Source of the DNA: Brachynemurus nebulosus
Taxonomy: Eukaryota > Arthropoda > Insecta > Neuroptera > Myrmeleontidae
Assembly (NCBI GenBank): GCA_035578155.1
Contig: JAPWDM010000008.1
Coordinates: 2,428,001-2,492,000 of the forward strand
Reading direction: 5' to 3'
Length of the DNA: 64,000 nt
Shown here: one piece after another, positions 23,398 through 33,649 of the stretch
Layout of the letters: every line of letters begins with the position of its first letter
How positions within the stretch are numbered: the first letter of the stretch is position 1
Notes under the pieces: generated by a model
Database searches by the model: none
What the model was told of the DNA's origin: nothing
The model's input: the letters and a program-made list of their open reading frames with translations, nothing else
Made by a program: the position numbers and the translations under genes

Positions 23398-24440
23398 ATA
23401 GTGATATAAAAACGGATAAGCATGTTTGAATTTGTGACATCCCTGACCAATAACCAGTGACAACACAGATAAAAAATATTTACTTGATAGAGTTGCGTAT
23501 TTAAAAAAAATTATTAATCAGCCAGTTGTTTTCATGTTGGGCAGACAGGTGTGTGAATATTCAAAAAAAATAGTGACATGGTGACATTTCACGGTTAGTT
23601 TTAATACTGTTATGGCGTGATTAAGTTTTATTTTTTGTTTTTATACTAATATTTAAGACACATTATTGAACGCAATTAGAAGTGAAAATTTTTTAAAAAC
23701 TTAAGTTGTAAAAATTTGCTGGACGGATATTAAGTAATCAGTTTATTAAAAACTTCAGCTTTCGACCACTTGGACGAAAATTAAAACAATCAAATGAAAT
23801 TTATTTTATTTCTCAATCTAGCTAAATATTGTGAAATAGTAAAAAGCTTTGTCTTAGACAATTACTATTGGCTGCTTGATTAGAGATTTAATTTTCGTCT
23901 ACTCAATTATTTGCGTTGAATGGAAAGTTTAAATTATATGGACGAAATCTGAAAACTGCATTAAATTGTACTTTTCAGTTTTCGTCCATATATTTTTCTG
24001 TATGTGAATTATATTTTCAAACTTTTAGATAACGTCCTTAGAATCAAAAAAATTATAAAATAAAATAAAAAAGTTTAAGAAGGAAGATAAAACGTTCTGA
24101 ATACATACTTATAAACATTTGCTTTTTATTAAAATTAATTTTTTTATAACAAAACTTAAACTAAATGGTGGTCGAAAACTAGCCTACATATGGACGGCAA
24201 CTAACTTTTTTGGACGAAAACTAGCGAAATCTGTATATTTATCATTATTATTTTTTTATAAAAAAAAACACTGAACGTAATTAGTTATCATTTTATGTCA
24301 ACTTAAAATAGACTATGTAAGCAATAAATAGCAATATAATTCATTAGCATTAGATTAGTTGAAAGCAGTTGAACATATTCTTTTTATGTCGCAAAACTGT
24401 CAACTCCATTAATTAGACGAAAACTAGCGAAGCAACCCTA

Positions 24441-25480
24441 TATCATAAATAATATTGATAATCGATGCGAAAAAATTTTAAAAATAATAAGTATATAATA
24501 AATAAAAAATTAATTAAAAATAATTGGGTTATAAACTACAAAATATCACCGGAAAGAAGTTGGCGCCGAAAGTTGGAAAATCTTTCTGTTTTTTATATGG
24601 CTAAATTGCTCCCAAATAGCTCCTTTGGAATCAGTAATTGCTCCATCTGAAACTTAATTACTTAATTAGTTATTTACAAACAAAAAAACTTTTTTGTTTG
24701 ACTATTTCTATTATCAAAATCTTGTCAAATAATGCATTTTTATACAATTACTTTATATCAAAAAATTGCTCCCAATTTGCTCCATCTAATTTAAAAGTTA
24801 GTTATTAATTTCTCTGAATAATAATTAAAATATATTAAAATAAAAAATATTATGAATAGGGTACCTGACTGTATTCAAAATTTATTTTAAATATTAAATA
24901 ATTTTATCAATTACTCGTAAATATATTTAATTTTAGTAGTGATAAATAAAAATATTCTTTAGTTATTTAAAAATTCTATTTTGAAAATGACAAATTTTTA
25001 ACCTTCATTTAAATGAGTAAAAACGCGCCGCTACATTAAAATGACGTCATATTTTGTAGCAAATATGACAAATATCATAGATAAGATAAGTAACATGTAA
25101 CTGATGTAAATAGTTACTATAGTTTAATGCATAATTTTTACACGTGTGTTAAATATTATTTCGACTGGATACAATAATTGTAAATATTGCAAAACAAAAA
25201 GCCTAACATCTATTGAAAATATGTTTTTGTTAAAAATGTCGTAAAACGTTTCCTAACGTTACAGTAGTGCGAACACATTAATATTTGCTTGCATCAAAAT
25301 GTGAGGTCATCGCATACGTCACCATGGTGGATCGTTTTTCGCGCCAATTTCTTCATTTAAATTTGGACAGTTTTTTTTTACGATTTTCAAAAATTTATTA
25401 AAAATTAATTAGTTAATATGTAAAAACAAAGCATTTAGAATCATTTTTTAATTGCAGTCAAGTACCCCATTAGGTTATGT
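24441..25480. other. Gene-free AT-rich stretch, possible decayed MITE
   Basis: GGGTACCTGACTG at 24858 and GCAGTCAAGTACCCC near 25457 could be the ends of a decayed ~610-bp MITE related to 8706-9298. No gene. Confidence 0.4.
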
Positions 25481-25489
25481 ATTATTAAA

Positions 25490-25870
25490 ACCATAGAGCA
25501 CTAGAGATAAAATACATATCTCTATACTACTGGAACCAGTGTAACGACTTGAGATAGAAAATATGTTGTATACGTGCACGGTGTTTACTTTGTATTTGTG
25601 CGGTAAACTCTGTTAGTGTGAGTGGTGATAGCCGTCACGAGACCTTTGGTTCGGATACATGTGTGTGATGTATGTGATACCACAACGCTACTTGTGCCGG
25701 TTCAACAATCAAATTTATTGCTGTTTGACTGACTTACACTGAGCGACGGGTATTGAGCAACTGACACTAAGCAGCCTAAGATGCACATACTTGCACATAA
25801 GCGATTGCAGAAAAGAGACAGTTATATTCGTTCTATTTGTTCTGTGTCCAACTATCATAAATTTTGTACA
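25490..25870 (+). repeat. Repeat family C, copy 1
   Basis: Contains CTATACTACTGGAACCAGTG, GTATACGTGCACGGTGTTTA and GCACATAAGCGATTGCAGAAA. Near-identical direct copy at 59955-60310, a diverged one at 32690-33040, and an inverted one at 44155-44520. Open frames through it are not conserved as protein. Confidence 0.75.
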
Positions 25871-25923
25871 TACATATGTTTTTCTTTTACAAAATGTCGA
25901 CACCTATATCCAAACAAAGAAAT

Positions 25924-26286
25924 TATGGAGGGTAGATATCATGAGTACCATCTCTGTATCAAAGAGTGTCCATAGAAAGGCGTAAATAGTGGCGGCGCTA
26001 TTGTAGCAAAAGGGTAAATTTAAAGAAGTAAACAAGGAAAGAAAAACATCCACGTTGTTATGTAATTATTGTTTTTTTTTTTTATTATAATTGTTACATA
26101 TAATAGTTTTATTATTTTAAAAATTTTTATAAAACTCAACACAACAAAATCATTATACTCTTTTGCTACTCTAGCGCTATTCTGGCGAGTTTTTGAACTA
26201 CTGTTAGTACTTAAACGGGACACTTTTTGAACTATTTTTCTATTGTTTTCCGTCCAAGATGGTCCTCCTGATATCTACCTTCTATA
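25924..26286 (+). mobile_element. 363-bp MITE with perfect 8-bp duplication
   Basis: TATGGAGGGTAGATATCATG and its imperfect reverse complement at the right end (CTGATATCTACCTTCTATA), flanked by AAAGAAAT at 25916-25923 and 26287-26294. Same family as 7668-8031. The 8-bp duplication fits hAT or P-like mobilisation. Confidence 0.88.
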
Positions 26287-26655
26287 AAAGAAATATTAAT
26301 AACACTAGGAGCTGTGAGCCGATATACAAACAGACGTGTAATATGAGTAATATGACATACAGAGTGACATCTAGACGTCAAAGTAGGAAACATAGAATGG
26401 TTTAAGTATGAGACGTAAATAAAGGATCAAAATAGTGTATTCAACAACAATTGTTTAATATACACATGTATTTCTTTAATTAAGTAAGGAAACATTAAAT
26501 GCGAGGTGAATTTAAATTGAAAAATAACTATTCTATTAATAATAATTTTTGTTATCAGGGGTTCCTTTCAGAAATAACTACATTAATAATATATATATGT
26601 CAGAACTGTTCGGACATATGATCGCGTTCCGGTACAGGGGTTTTTACGTTACCAC

Positions 26656-27481
26656 TAGGGCTGTGCGAATTATTCGAAATGTCGAATAATTGGCATCGAA
26701 TCGAATAATAATATTCGATTCAAATTTCGAATCGAATAATTCGAAAAATATTCGAAAGAAAACGAATAATTCGAAAAATCGAATTATTCGAAGGAAAACG
26801 AATAATTCGTAAAGTCGAATTATTCGTTTTTTTCGAAAAGCTCGAATTTTTGTTTTTTCTTTTGATTCTTAGCGGTTTTTAAACATTTAATTTAAATATA
26901 AAAAAAAAATCCGATACATTACAATAATTTCATAAATAGAAAGTTACATTATGCCTAAATAACAGGATAAATTAATCAGTAGTAATAAAAGTTTATTGTT
27001 ATAAAAACTTGTAACGATGTAGTTATGTAACGATGGATCAATATGTAATTATATTATACTTATATAAATGTTAGTGAATATCGTTTTCGAGTTTCAAGGA
27101 CCTCAAAGCAAATTTCTGCCACTGTCTCGGACTTAAGTTGCCACATGACAGTGGCTGTAATAGCTGAATTTCCGATTCGAAAATTCGTTGAAACGTAAAA
27201 ATGTGACAAAAGAACACAATGCGAGTTAAAAATACTTAATTATTTTTTGGACGAATCTGCTCTGTAAACCAAACTATATATAATATACAAATTATATTAT
27301 TAAAGTTCTAAGTATGTTTGAGTCTTAAAAATAAAAAATAAAAAAGTTTGAACTATCCGAAAAAATGAAACGAATAATTCGAAAAATCGAATTATTCGAA
27401 AAGTCGAATTATTCGATTCGAAATCGAATCGAATAGCACTATTCGATTCGATTCGATTCGAGCACTATTCGCACAACTCTA
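26656..27481. mobile_element. 826-bp hAT-like MITE with perfect 8-bp duplication
   Basis: TAGGGCTGTGCGAAT at the left and ATTCGCACAACTCTA at the right, flanked by GTTACCAC (26648-26655 and 27482-27489). Subterminal DNA is filled with TTCGAATAATTCG. The centre (27085-27190) holds TGACAGTGGCTGTAATAGCT, which also occurs at 46300 and near no gene. Confidence 0.9.
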
Positions 27482-27619
27482 GTTACCACATAAACAATTT
27501 TTACAAATTTTGTTTTTACAGAGGGAAGAGGATAAGTTAAATGAAAGTCAAAAATGTAAAACGAAATGAATTATTTTCATTTAATTATTATTTTTATTAC
27601 TACATTATTGTAATTATTT

Positions 27620-28876
27620 TTAATGACTATTATGAACTTTTTTTATATGTCTATTCAAGTTGTTCGACTGAGAAAATGTTTTATTGCATATATCACATTT
27701 GAACGGTTTTTCGCCTGTGTGTTTTCTTTTATGTACCTTCAAATTCCCTAACTTAATAAATGTTTTAAAACATGTGTCACATTTGAATCGCTTTTCTCCC
27801 GTATGTATTCTTTCATGTCCTTTCAAATGAGCTGACTGAGAAAATGTTTTATTACATATATCACATTTGAACGGTTTTTCGCCTGTATGTGTTCTTTCAT
27901 GTGTTTTCAAAGTCGCTAACTGACTAAATGTTTTAAAACATATATCACATTTAAATGGTTTTTCTCCTGTATGTGTTCTTTCATGGGATTTTAAAGTTGC
28001 TGAATGGGAAAATCTTTTAAAACACATATCACATTTGAATGGTTTTTCTCTTGTATGTGTTCTATCATGTTTTTTTAAATTACCTGCTTCAGAAAATGTT
28101 TTAAAACATATATTACAAATGTATGGTCTTTCACCTGTATGTATTTTTTTATGATCATTCAAAGTACCTGACTGTGAAAATGTTTTATTACATATATCAC
28201 ATTTGAATGGTTTCTCGCCTGTATGTGTCCTTTCATGTAATTTCAAACTGCCTGACGTATAAAATGTTTTAAAACATATATTACATTTGAACGATTTTTC
28301 GCCTGTATGTGTTTTTTCATGTGTTTTCAAACTAATTGATTGTGAAAATGTTTTAAAACACACATTGCATTTGAATGGATTTCCTTCCGTATGTATTCGT
28401 TTATGATCCTTCAAAATATCTGACCGTGAAAATGTTTTAAAACATACATCACAACTGAACGGTTGTCCTCCTGTATGTGTTCTTACATGTCCTTTCAAAT
28501 GATGTGACAGCGAAAATGTTTTAAAACATATATCACATTTGAATGGTTTTTCACCTGTATGTATTCTATCATGTTTTTTCAAATTGCTTGATTGGGAAAA
28601 TGTTTTAAAACATATATCACATTGGAATGGTTTTTCGCCTGCATGTATTGTCTCATGTCTTTTCAATATACTTGACTGAGAAAATGTTTTAAAACATGTA
28701 TCGCATTTAAATGGTTTTTCGCCGGTGTGTTTTCTTTCATGTACCTTCAAATTCACTAACTGAGTAAACGTTTTAAAACATATATCACATCTGAATGGTT
28801 TTTCTCCTGTATGTGTTTTTTCATGTTTCTTCAAATTACTTGACTGTGAAAATGTTTTGAAACATATATTACACTT
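27620..28876 (-). pseudogene. ZNF5, finger half (15 fingers), split by a transposon
   Basis: Encodes fingers 1-15, ending NRHIKKVHNSH. Gene and N-terminal half (30483-30874) are separated by the insertion at 28877-30482. Outside the element the frame is uninterrupted: the 8-bp duplication lies in the FKC-N codons of finger 1, so the pre-insertion gene was intact. An open frame also runs from inside the element (Met at 29026) straight into finger 1, giving a 468-codon chimeric frame whose first ~50 codons are transposon sequence. Finger 6 has the unusual linker HTGGQPFSC and finger 7 HTEGNPF; all C2H2 ligands of fingers 2-15 are present. Transcribed or not is unknown. Confidence 0.9.
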
Positions 28877-29670
28877 GGGAATTTTGTAGAGGACTACAAC
28901 ATGCGATTTTTCTTTTTTTAACCGGTAAAAACAAAGGAATAGTGGTGGAAATTTTAAATAATGAAAAGTTAAAGCGCGGTAGCATATTTTTGTTTTGGAA
29001 AACTCAAATTTATTAATATTTTTCACAATTTTTTACAATGACAACTATACGATATAGCACATATTTTAAAGCAAATTAGTGTATAATTTATTTATAGGAA
29101 ACGGTAAAAATAACAAAACATTGCGAAATACACTTACGTATAACTAGTAAAATAAATAAAACAAAAAATATATTTTTAAAAAAAAGAAAACAGAAAAATT
29201 GTATTTTAATTATGACATATGTAGGTATTCCAACATGATATTTAAGCATTGATACCATAGAGCATAGAGAACATCCAGAACATAGGTACTCACAGAACAC
29301 TAGAAGCAAACTAAAATTATTAAAAGAATAAAAAAAGTGTAGATTGCTTGGAGTCATTTGTTGGTTATCACAGCTTAAGGTGACTAGTCGTGCATCAGCT
29401 CTACCAAAGCAAACAAGCATTGTTAGGTCGTGGTTACTAACAAAGATAAATGCATATAATTTTATGATGTGTAACAAATTTTATTTTGTGTTAATAAATA
29501 ATAACGGCAAGGGTGTAAGGTAAGGGTGTTTGTAGTTCAATATAGTAATACATATACATTTATACCTGCAATTTATTTCGTATACAAAATTGAGTGCCGT
29601 TTTTTTCAAAAAAAAAATAAAAAAAGGGTTTTTTTAAAAAAATTATTTATTTTTAGTACAGCCGAAAAAT

Positions 29671-29908
29671 TTTTATACAAAATTTATAAATAAAAAACAA
29701 TATAGAATTATACCGTTTACACTGTATCAATAGATCGGTTTGATTTATGTAAATTTGGGGCGTCAGTGGGTGGCGTCGGTGGGCGGCGCGCGCCACCCAC
29801 CGACGCCACCCACTGACGCCCCAAATTTACATAAATCAAACCGATCTATTGATACAGTGTAAACGGTATAATTCTATATTGTTTTTTATTTATAAATTTT
29901 GTATAAAA
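29671..29908. repeat. 238-bp near-perfect palindrome in transposon copy 1
   Basis: Symmetric about 29789/29790 (core GGCGCGCGCC). Arms run outward through GGCGTCGGTGGG, GTCAGTGGGTGG, TTTACATAAATC and TATACCGTTTACACTG to TTTTATACAAAATTTATAAA with very few mismatches and no spacer. Confidence 0.95.
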
Positions 29909-29937
29909 AATAAAGGAAAATTATAATTACTAGAAAA

Positions 29938-30143
29938 GGTCATCTCAGTGCCGCGCCTGGGGCCCTAATTTGTAGGATGCCACGCGTCATGCTAGTAACG
30001 GCGCTTCGCGCCGTAATTTGTACGACGCTACGCGTCGTTCTCATAACGGCGCTCCGCGCCGTAATTCGTACGACGCGTAGCGTCCGGATCAAAACGGCGC
30101 TTCGCGCCGTAATTTGTATGACGGCCACGTCGTTCTCATAACC
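29938..30143. repeat. Tandem GC-rich hairpin array in transposon copy 1
   Basis: Alternating short hairpins CGGCGCTTCGCGCCG and ACGACGCTACGCGTCGT separated by TAATTTGTA or TCTCATAA. GC content is far above the surroundings. The open frame through it (QITARSAV repeats) is an artefact of the repeat. Confidence 0.9.
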
Positions 30144-30482
30144 AACCGACTAAATGCCTTAAGCGGTATCTGACACACTCAGACACACTGCTATCACTGC
30201 TATCCACAATTTTTTTAAACATACGCTTAGGGCTTGCATGCATATATATCACAACTGGTGTATATTCTCTCTGTCGTTAATAAATGTCGTTCTGTTCAGA
30301 CGTATTGGGTAAATGTGAGTAACATTTAAAATGTAATATTTAATAATAAAACGCAATTATTTTTAATAAAAATATGTGACCGCGCTTTAACTCCTTAAGT
30401 ACAATAATTCTCAGCCACATTTGTTTTTTTTTTCCGGCAAACATCGAAATTGCAGCGTGTTGTAGTCCTCTACATTTTACCC

Positions 30483-30874
30483 TTACACTTGAACGATCTT
30501 TCATTATTTCGCGTTTTTTTACGTTTTTCCAAATGGCATGACGTGGATGGTTTTTCACTTATTTTCACAGTACTTCTTTGTACACTTAAACTCTCTGTGT
30601 TAAAATCATTTTCACAACTTTCACCAAATAAAACACTATTTTCTGGTAATATATCTTGTTCATTGTTTTCTAATTTAATTTCGGTATGTAAAGTTGCATC
30701 ATCAGTATTGCTTTCGTCCAATTCCAGTTTGATTCCATTTCCACAATATAAAGGATCGGGTAATTCTAATTTTGTTATATTTAAAAGTGAGTTGTCTACA
30801 TTCTGTAAATTTTCCTCATCTTTTATTTTCACAGTATATGTTTCAATCGCTGCTTTAGATGCTTTATTTTCCAT
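30483..30874 (-). pseudogene. ZNF5, N-terminal half
   Basis: Starts MENKASKA at 30874 (the frame is open further upstream to 30952). It has VKIKDEEN, GIKLELDES and EIKLENNEQ, then a ligand-less pseudo-finger (CHLEKRKKTRNNE) and breaks at RSFKC, where the transposon begins. Belongs with 27620-28876. Confidence 0.9.
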
Positions 30875-30959
30875 ATTTTTTGCCCTCCGTATGGCCCTCC
30901 GAAGGATAGTTTTAAGTGTTGTTTGGAGTCCTTTTGACAATGTGGCGTTCACCAGAGAA

Positions 30960-31350
30960 TTTTGTTAGCCTAACGTTAACTAACCAAGCTTGTACCGTTA
31001 CAAACTAGAGGGTTCTATTACAAAAAATTAATGTACATTCAATATTTTTTCATGGTTTTTCACGATATAAATAATTGACTTCTACTTCTAAAGTACAACC
31101 ACATCCAAAGATTATGGAATAAATATAATCAGTGACCATGTTAGAAATTGTTGTTTTAATATCTAATGCATATTGACCGTGTTCCATTAGCAAACACAAA
31201 CGACACTGTGTAACACAGTGCATTTAGGGGAAAGCAATGCCAACCAAATTTTCGTGATTTTTGTACTTTGTTTTTTCACAAAAAATTGATTTTTTTTTAA
31301 TTTTATTTAAATAACTAACCTTTTATCTGCTTTTAATTAAATTATGCATG
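30960..31350. other. Gene-free 5' flank of ZNF5
   Basis: AT-rich, nothing recognised. Confidence 0.5.
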
Positions 31351-31520
31351 TAAGGGCCCGTCCACACGCTCAAGCTTTACCACCGACTTACCTGCGCAAA
31401 CCAGGTTTGTGCAAGTAAGTTGCTACGTTTTTTCCCGTCCATACGTACATGTTTACTTGCACAAACTGGTTTGCGCAAGTAAGTCGGTGGTAAAGCTTGT
31501 GTCGTGTGGACGGACCCTAA
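31351..31520. mobile_element. 170-bp foldback MITE
   Basis: About 70-bp inverted arms, from TAAGGGCCCGTCCACACG and CGTGTGGACGGACCCTAA inward through AAGCTTTACCACCGACTTAC and GCGCAAACCAG, around a ~30-bp spacer. No coding. Confidence 0.85.
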
Positions 31521-32105
31521 TTGGGAGTCACAAAAAGTATACCAAGCAGACTGAATCTATTTTTTTAAAAATCTAGTAACTTTGTTTATGCTGCCCTCTG
31601 CAGAAACACAATAAAAGTTGATAAATAATTCACTGTTGAGAGATTTACTTTGTGAAATTTTATTTTAAATATTGAAAATAATTAAAGTTTTAATTACTTT
31701 GTCAATTTCACGAAAAATAATATTCTTTTTACTTAACGCGTTTTCAACCCTTTCGGCCATCATCACTCTGACGATGGCCGAAAGTTTTAAGTGGATCAGA
31801 ATTGGTGACGTTCGTGGTCAAAAAAACATTTAGTTAAAAATTTGTGCCACCGCGTTATTACCGGCAGCGTCGAAGCGGATGTATATTAGTTTGTTCTACT
31901 CGATGAATAGAAAATTTTGAAATTAATTCAAAGGTGGGACGGAATGGGTGAGTTTGTGTTCAAAATTTTTTTCTTTTTTCAAAAAATTATACAATCAAAA
32001 TGTGCCCACTAAAATGAGGAACCGACGCGGTTTTGTTTTGGCAATATTTGATAGTATTTAAAAAAAATAACCAAGCTTCAAGCGTACCGCTTATCGGGGT
32101 ATGTC
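31521..32105. other. Gene-free stretch with small hairpin
   Basis: Hairpin CTTTCGGCCATC / GATGGCCGAAAG at about 31750-31785. No gene seen. Confidence 0.5.
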
Positions 32106-32400
32106 AGTGTTGGGCAAAATGTAATCAAATTACAGATTACAAATTACGATTACAAAATGTAATCAGTGATTTTTGATTACAAATTACATTTTGTAATTTG
32201 TAATCGATTACAAATTACATTTAAAAAATGTAATAGAAAATTTTTGATTACATTTTGTAATCGTTTCTGGATTACAAAAAAAGTAATCGTTTCAGTAATT
32301 TGATTACAAAATTACGATTACTTTTGCTTAAAATATACAAATAAAAAACTGCTATAATTCGAATTAAAAAAATTCGATAGCGAAAAAATTAGGTTTAAAA
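32106..32400. mobile_element. hAT-like fragment with TAATC/GATTA repeats
   Basis: CAGTGTTGGGCAAAA at 32106 is a typical hAT-type start, followed by dense TTACAAATTACGATTAC motifs. No matching right end was found, so it is truncated. Confidence 0.55.
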
Positions 32401-32423
32401 GGAAATAAAGGTAGGGCCTCCAG

Positions 32424-32585
32424 CACATATTACGTCGTCAAAAGTATGGAGACATCTTAACCCAGGGATTGCCCACACTTTTGACGCGGTACTGTACTTA
32501 ACGTTGCGGTATACTGCCCTGTCAAAAGTGTGCCCCCCTGGGTTAAGGTGTCCCCATACTTTTGACTACGTAGTGTGTCTAGAAC
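32424..32585. repeat. Foldback with ~60-bp arms
   Basis: TCAAAAGTATGGAGACATCT...CCCACACTTTTGACG against its reverse complement GTCAAAAGTGTGCCC...CATACTTTTGACTACG; short spacer near 32500. Beyond it, 32614-32645 read on the minus strand (TACTAGCATTTACCCGCTGC) resembles the head of the 3366-type element. Confidence 0.8.
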
Positions 32586-32689
32586 CCGCTAACCGGCTCT
32601 ACCCTACTACTGCCACGCGAGCGAAGCAGCGGGTAAATGCTAGTACGTAATGTATAATATATTCTTTCAAAACTATTTGGACCACAGAA

Positions 32690-33040
32690 TAACACAGAAC
32701 GAGCGGTAGTACCTCTATACTACTGAAACCAGCATAACGCTAAAGGATAAAAAATACCACCACCACTATCTTATATATGTGCACGCGGAGTTATGTGTGG
32801 TAGTGGGATATATGTTTGTGTGGCTGCGTGTCTTGCATACGCATATACTAAAAAAATAGATAATATGTATGTGGTACGTGCATGCAACATACCGTGTCGA
32901 CACAACGACAACAATATGATAATAACTGAAACACATCCGCTGGAAGCTAGTAAGTGAATGATAACATAGTTCTGTAAAATGCACATACTTGCCCATAAGT
33001 GATTGCAGAAAAGAGATAGTTGTATTCCTTCCAGTCTTCC
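32690..33040 (+). repeat. Repeat family C, copy 2 (diverged)
   Basis: Shares CTATACTACTGAAACCAG and ATGCACATACTTGC...GTGATTGCAGAAAAGAGA with 25490-25870. Confidence 0.6.
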
Positions 33041-33189
33041 ATGATTTGGACGCATCTTATACATAATACACATACACATATGCACACGTATATTACACCT
33101 ATACATAAACTATAAAAACTTCCTTCAGGAACCCGTTTGTTCGGACCAGTGTCCGCACTCTAATTATTACAAGGCTAAACAACTTTTTT

Positions 33190-33480
33190 AAAATAAACTT
33201 AACAATTTTTATTTTGCGTCGCATCATTTACATTGTATATTATATAATTCGCTGACGTCACTATGTAAAATCGGAGTCAGCAGTACCATTGGATATCCGC
33301 CGTATAAAGTAATTTAAACTATAAGAGTTTATTTCATACATATGTAATTTCTACGTATTTCCTTATTATTAAATATCATCAACCGACATTGATGATTCTC
33401 AAATGGAAAAACTCACTTCCCCAGTCCCGACGTGTTTCCATTTAAGAATAAGTACTGTAGCTACATTCTATTTTATCCGT
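33190..33480. repeat. Inverted copy of 2960-3290
   Basis: ATAATTCGCTGACGTCACTA and GGATATCCGCCGTATAAAGT mirror the earlier copy. Non-coding. Confidence 0.7.
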
Positions 33481-33649
33481 TTTATGTTACTATATTCGCT
33501 ATATTCACATCAGTATTCGAGCATTATTAACGCCGCGAGTGGTAAAAAAAGAAAGCCTTATATTTACCATTTTCCTGACCAATTTTGTCAATTCCTCTCA
33601 TATAAGTTTCGTCTCCTTGTCTAATCTCCATAGTGATTATAGTGGGAAA

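Larger units (their letters stand above)
22375..24440. mobile_element. Non-autonomous transposon with nested mariner
   Basis: Terminal inverted repeats TAGGGTAGCTTCGCTAGTTT (22375) and GAAACTAGCGAAGCAACCCTA-like (ending 24440). Interior copies of GGACGAAAACTAGC and GACGAAA-type motifs recur near 23775, 23895, 23940, 23988, 24175, 24215 and 24420, as subterminal repeats do. Without the mariner the element is about 1.1 kb. TA dinucleotides lie at each edge, so the target duplication may be TA. Superfamily undecided. Confidence 0.7.
28877..30482 (-). mobile_element. 1606-bp transposon inserted in ZNF5 (copy 1)
   Basis: Ends GGGAATTTTGTAGAGG and CCTCTACATTTTACCC are inverted repeats; flanking 8-bp duplication TTACACTT at 28869-28876 and 30483-30490. 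Inside: a 238-bp palindrome (29671-29908) and a GC-rich hairpin array (29938-30143). Inverted relative of 57554-59298. No transposase. The left end carries a short open frame (MKNINKFEF...) also present in copy 2. An 8-bp duplication fits hAT- or P-like transposition, but the GGG end is not typical of either. Confidence 0.93.

Noticed and set aside
28869..30490. The transposon acting as a clean intron in ZNF5
   Set aside because: GT and AG near the ends (GGGTAAAA, CCCAAG) do not rejoin the finger in frame in the combinations I tried.
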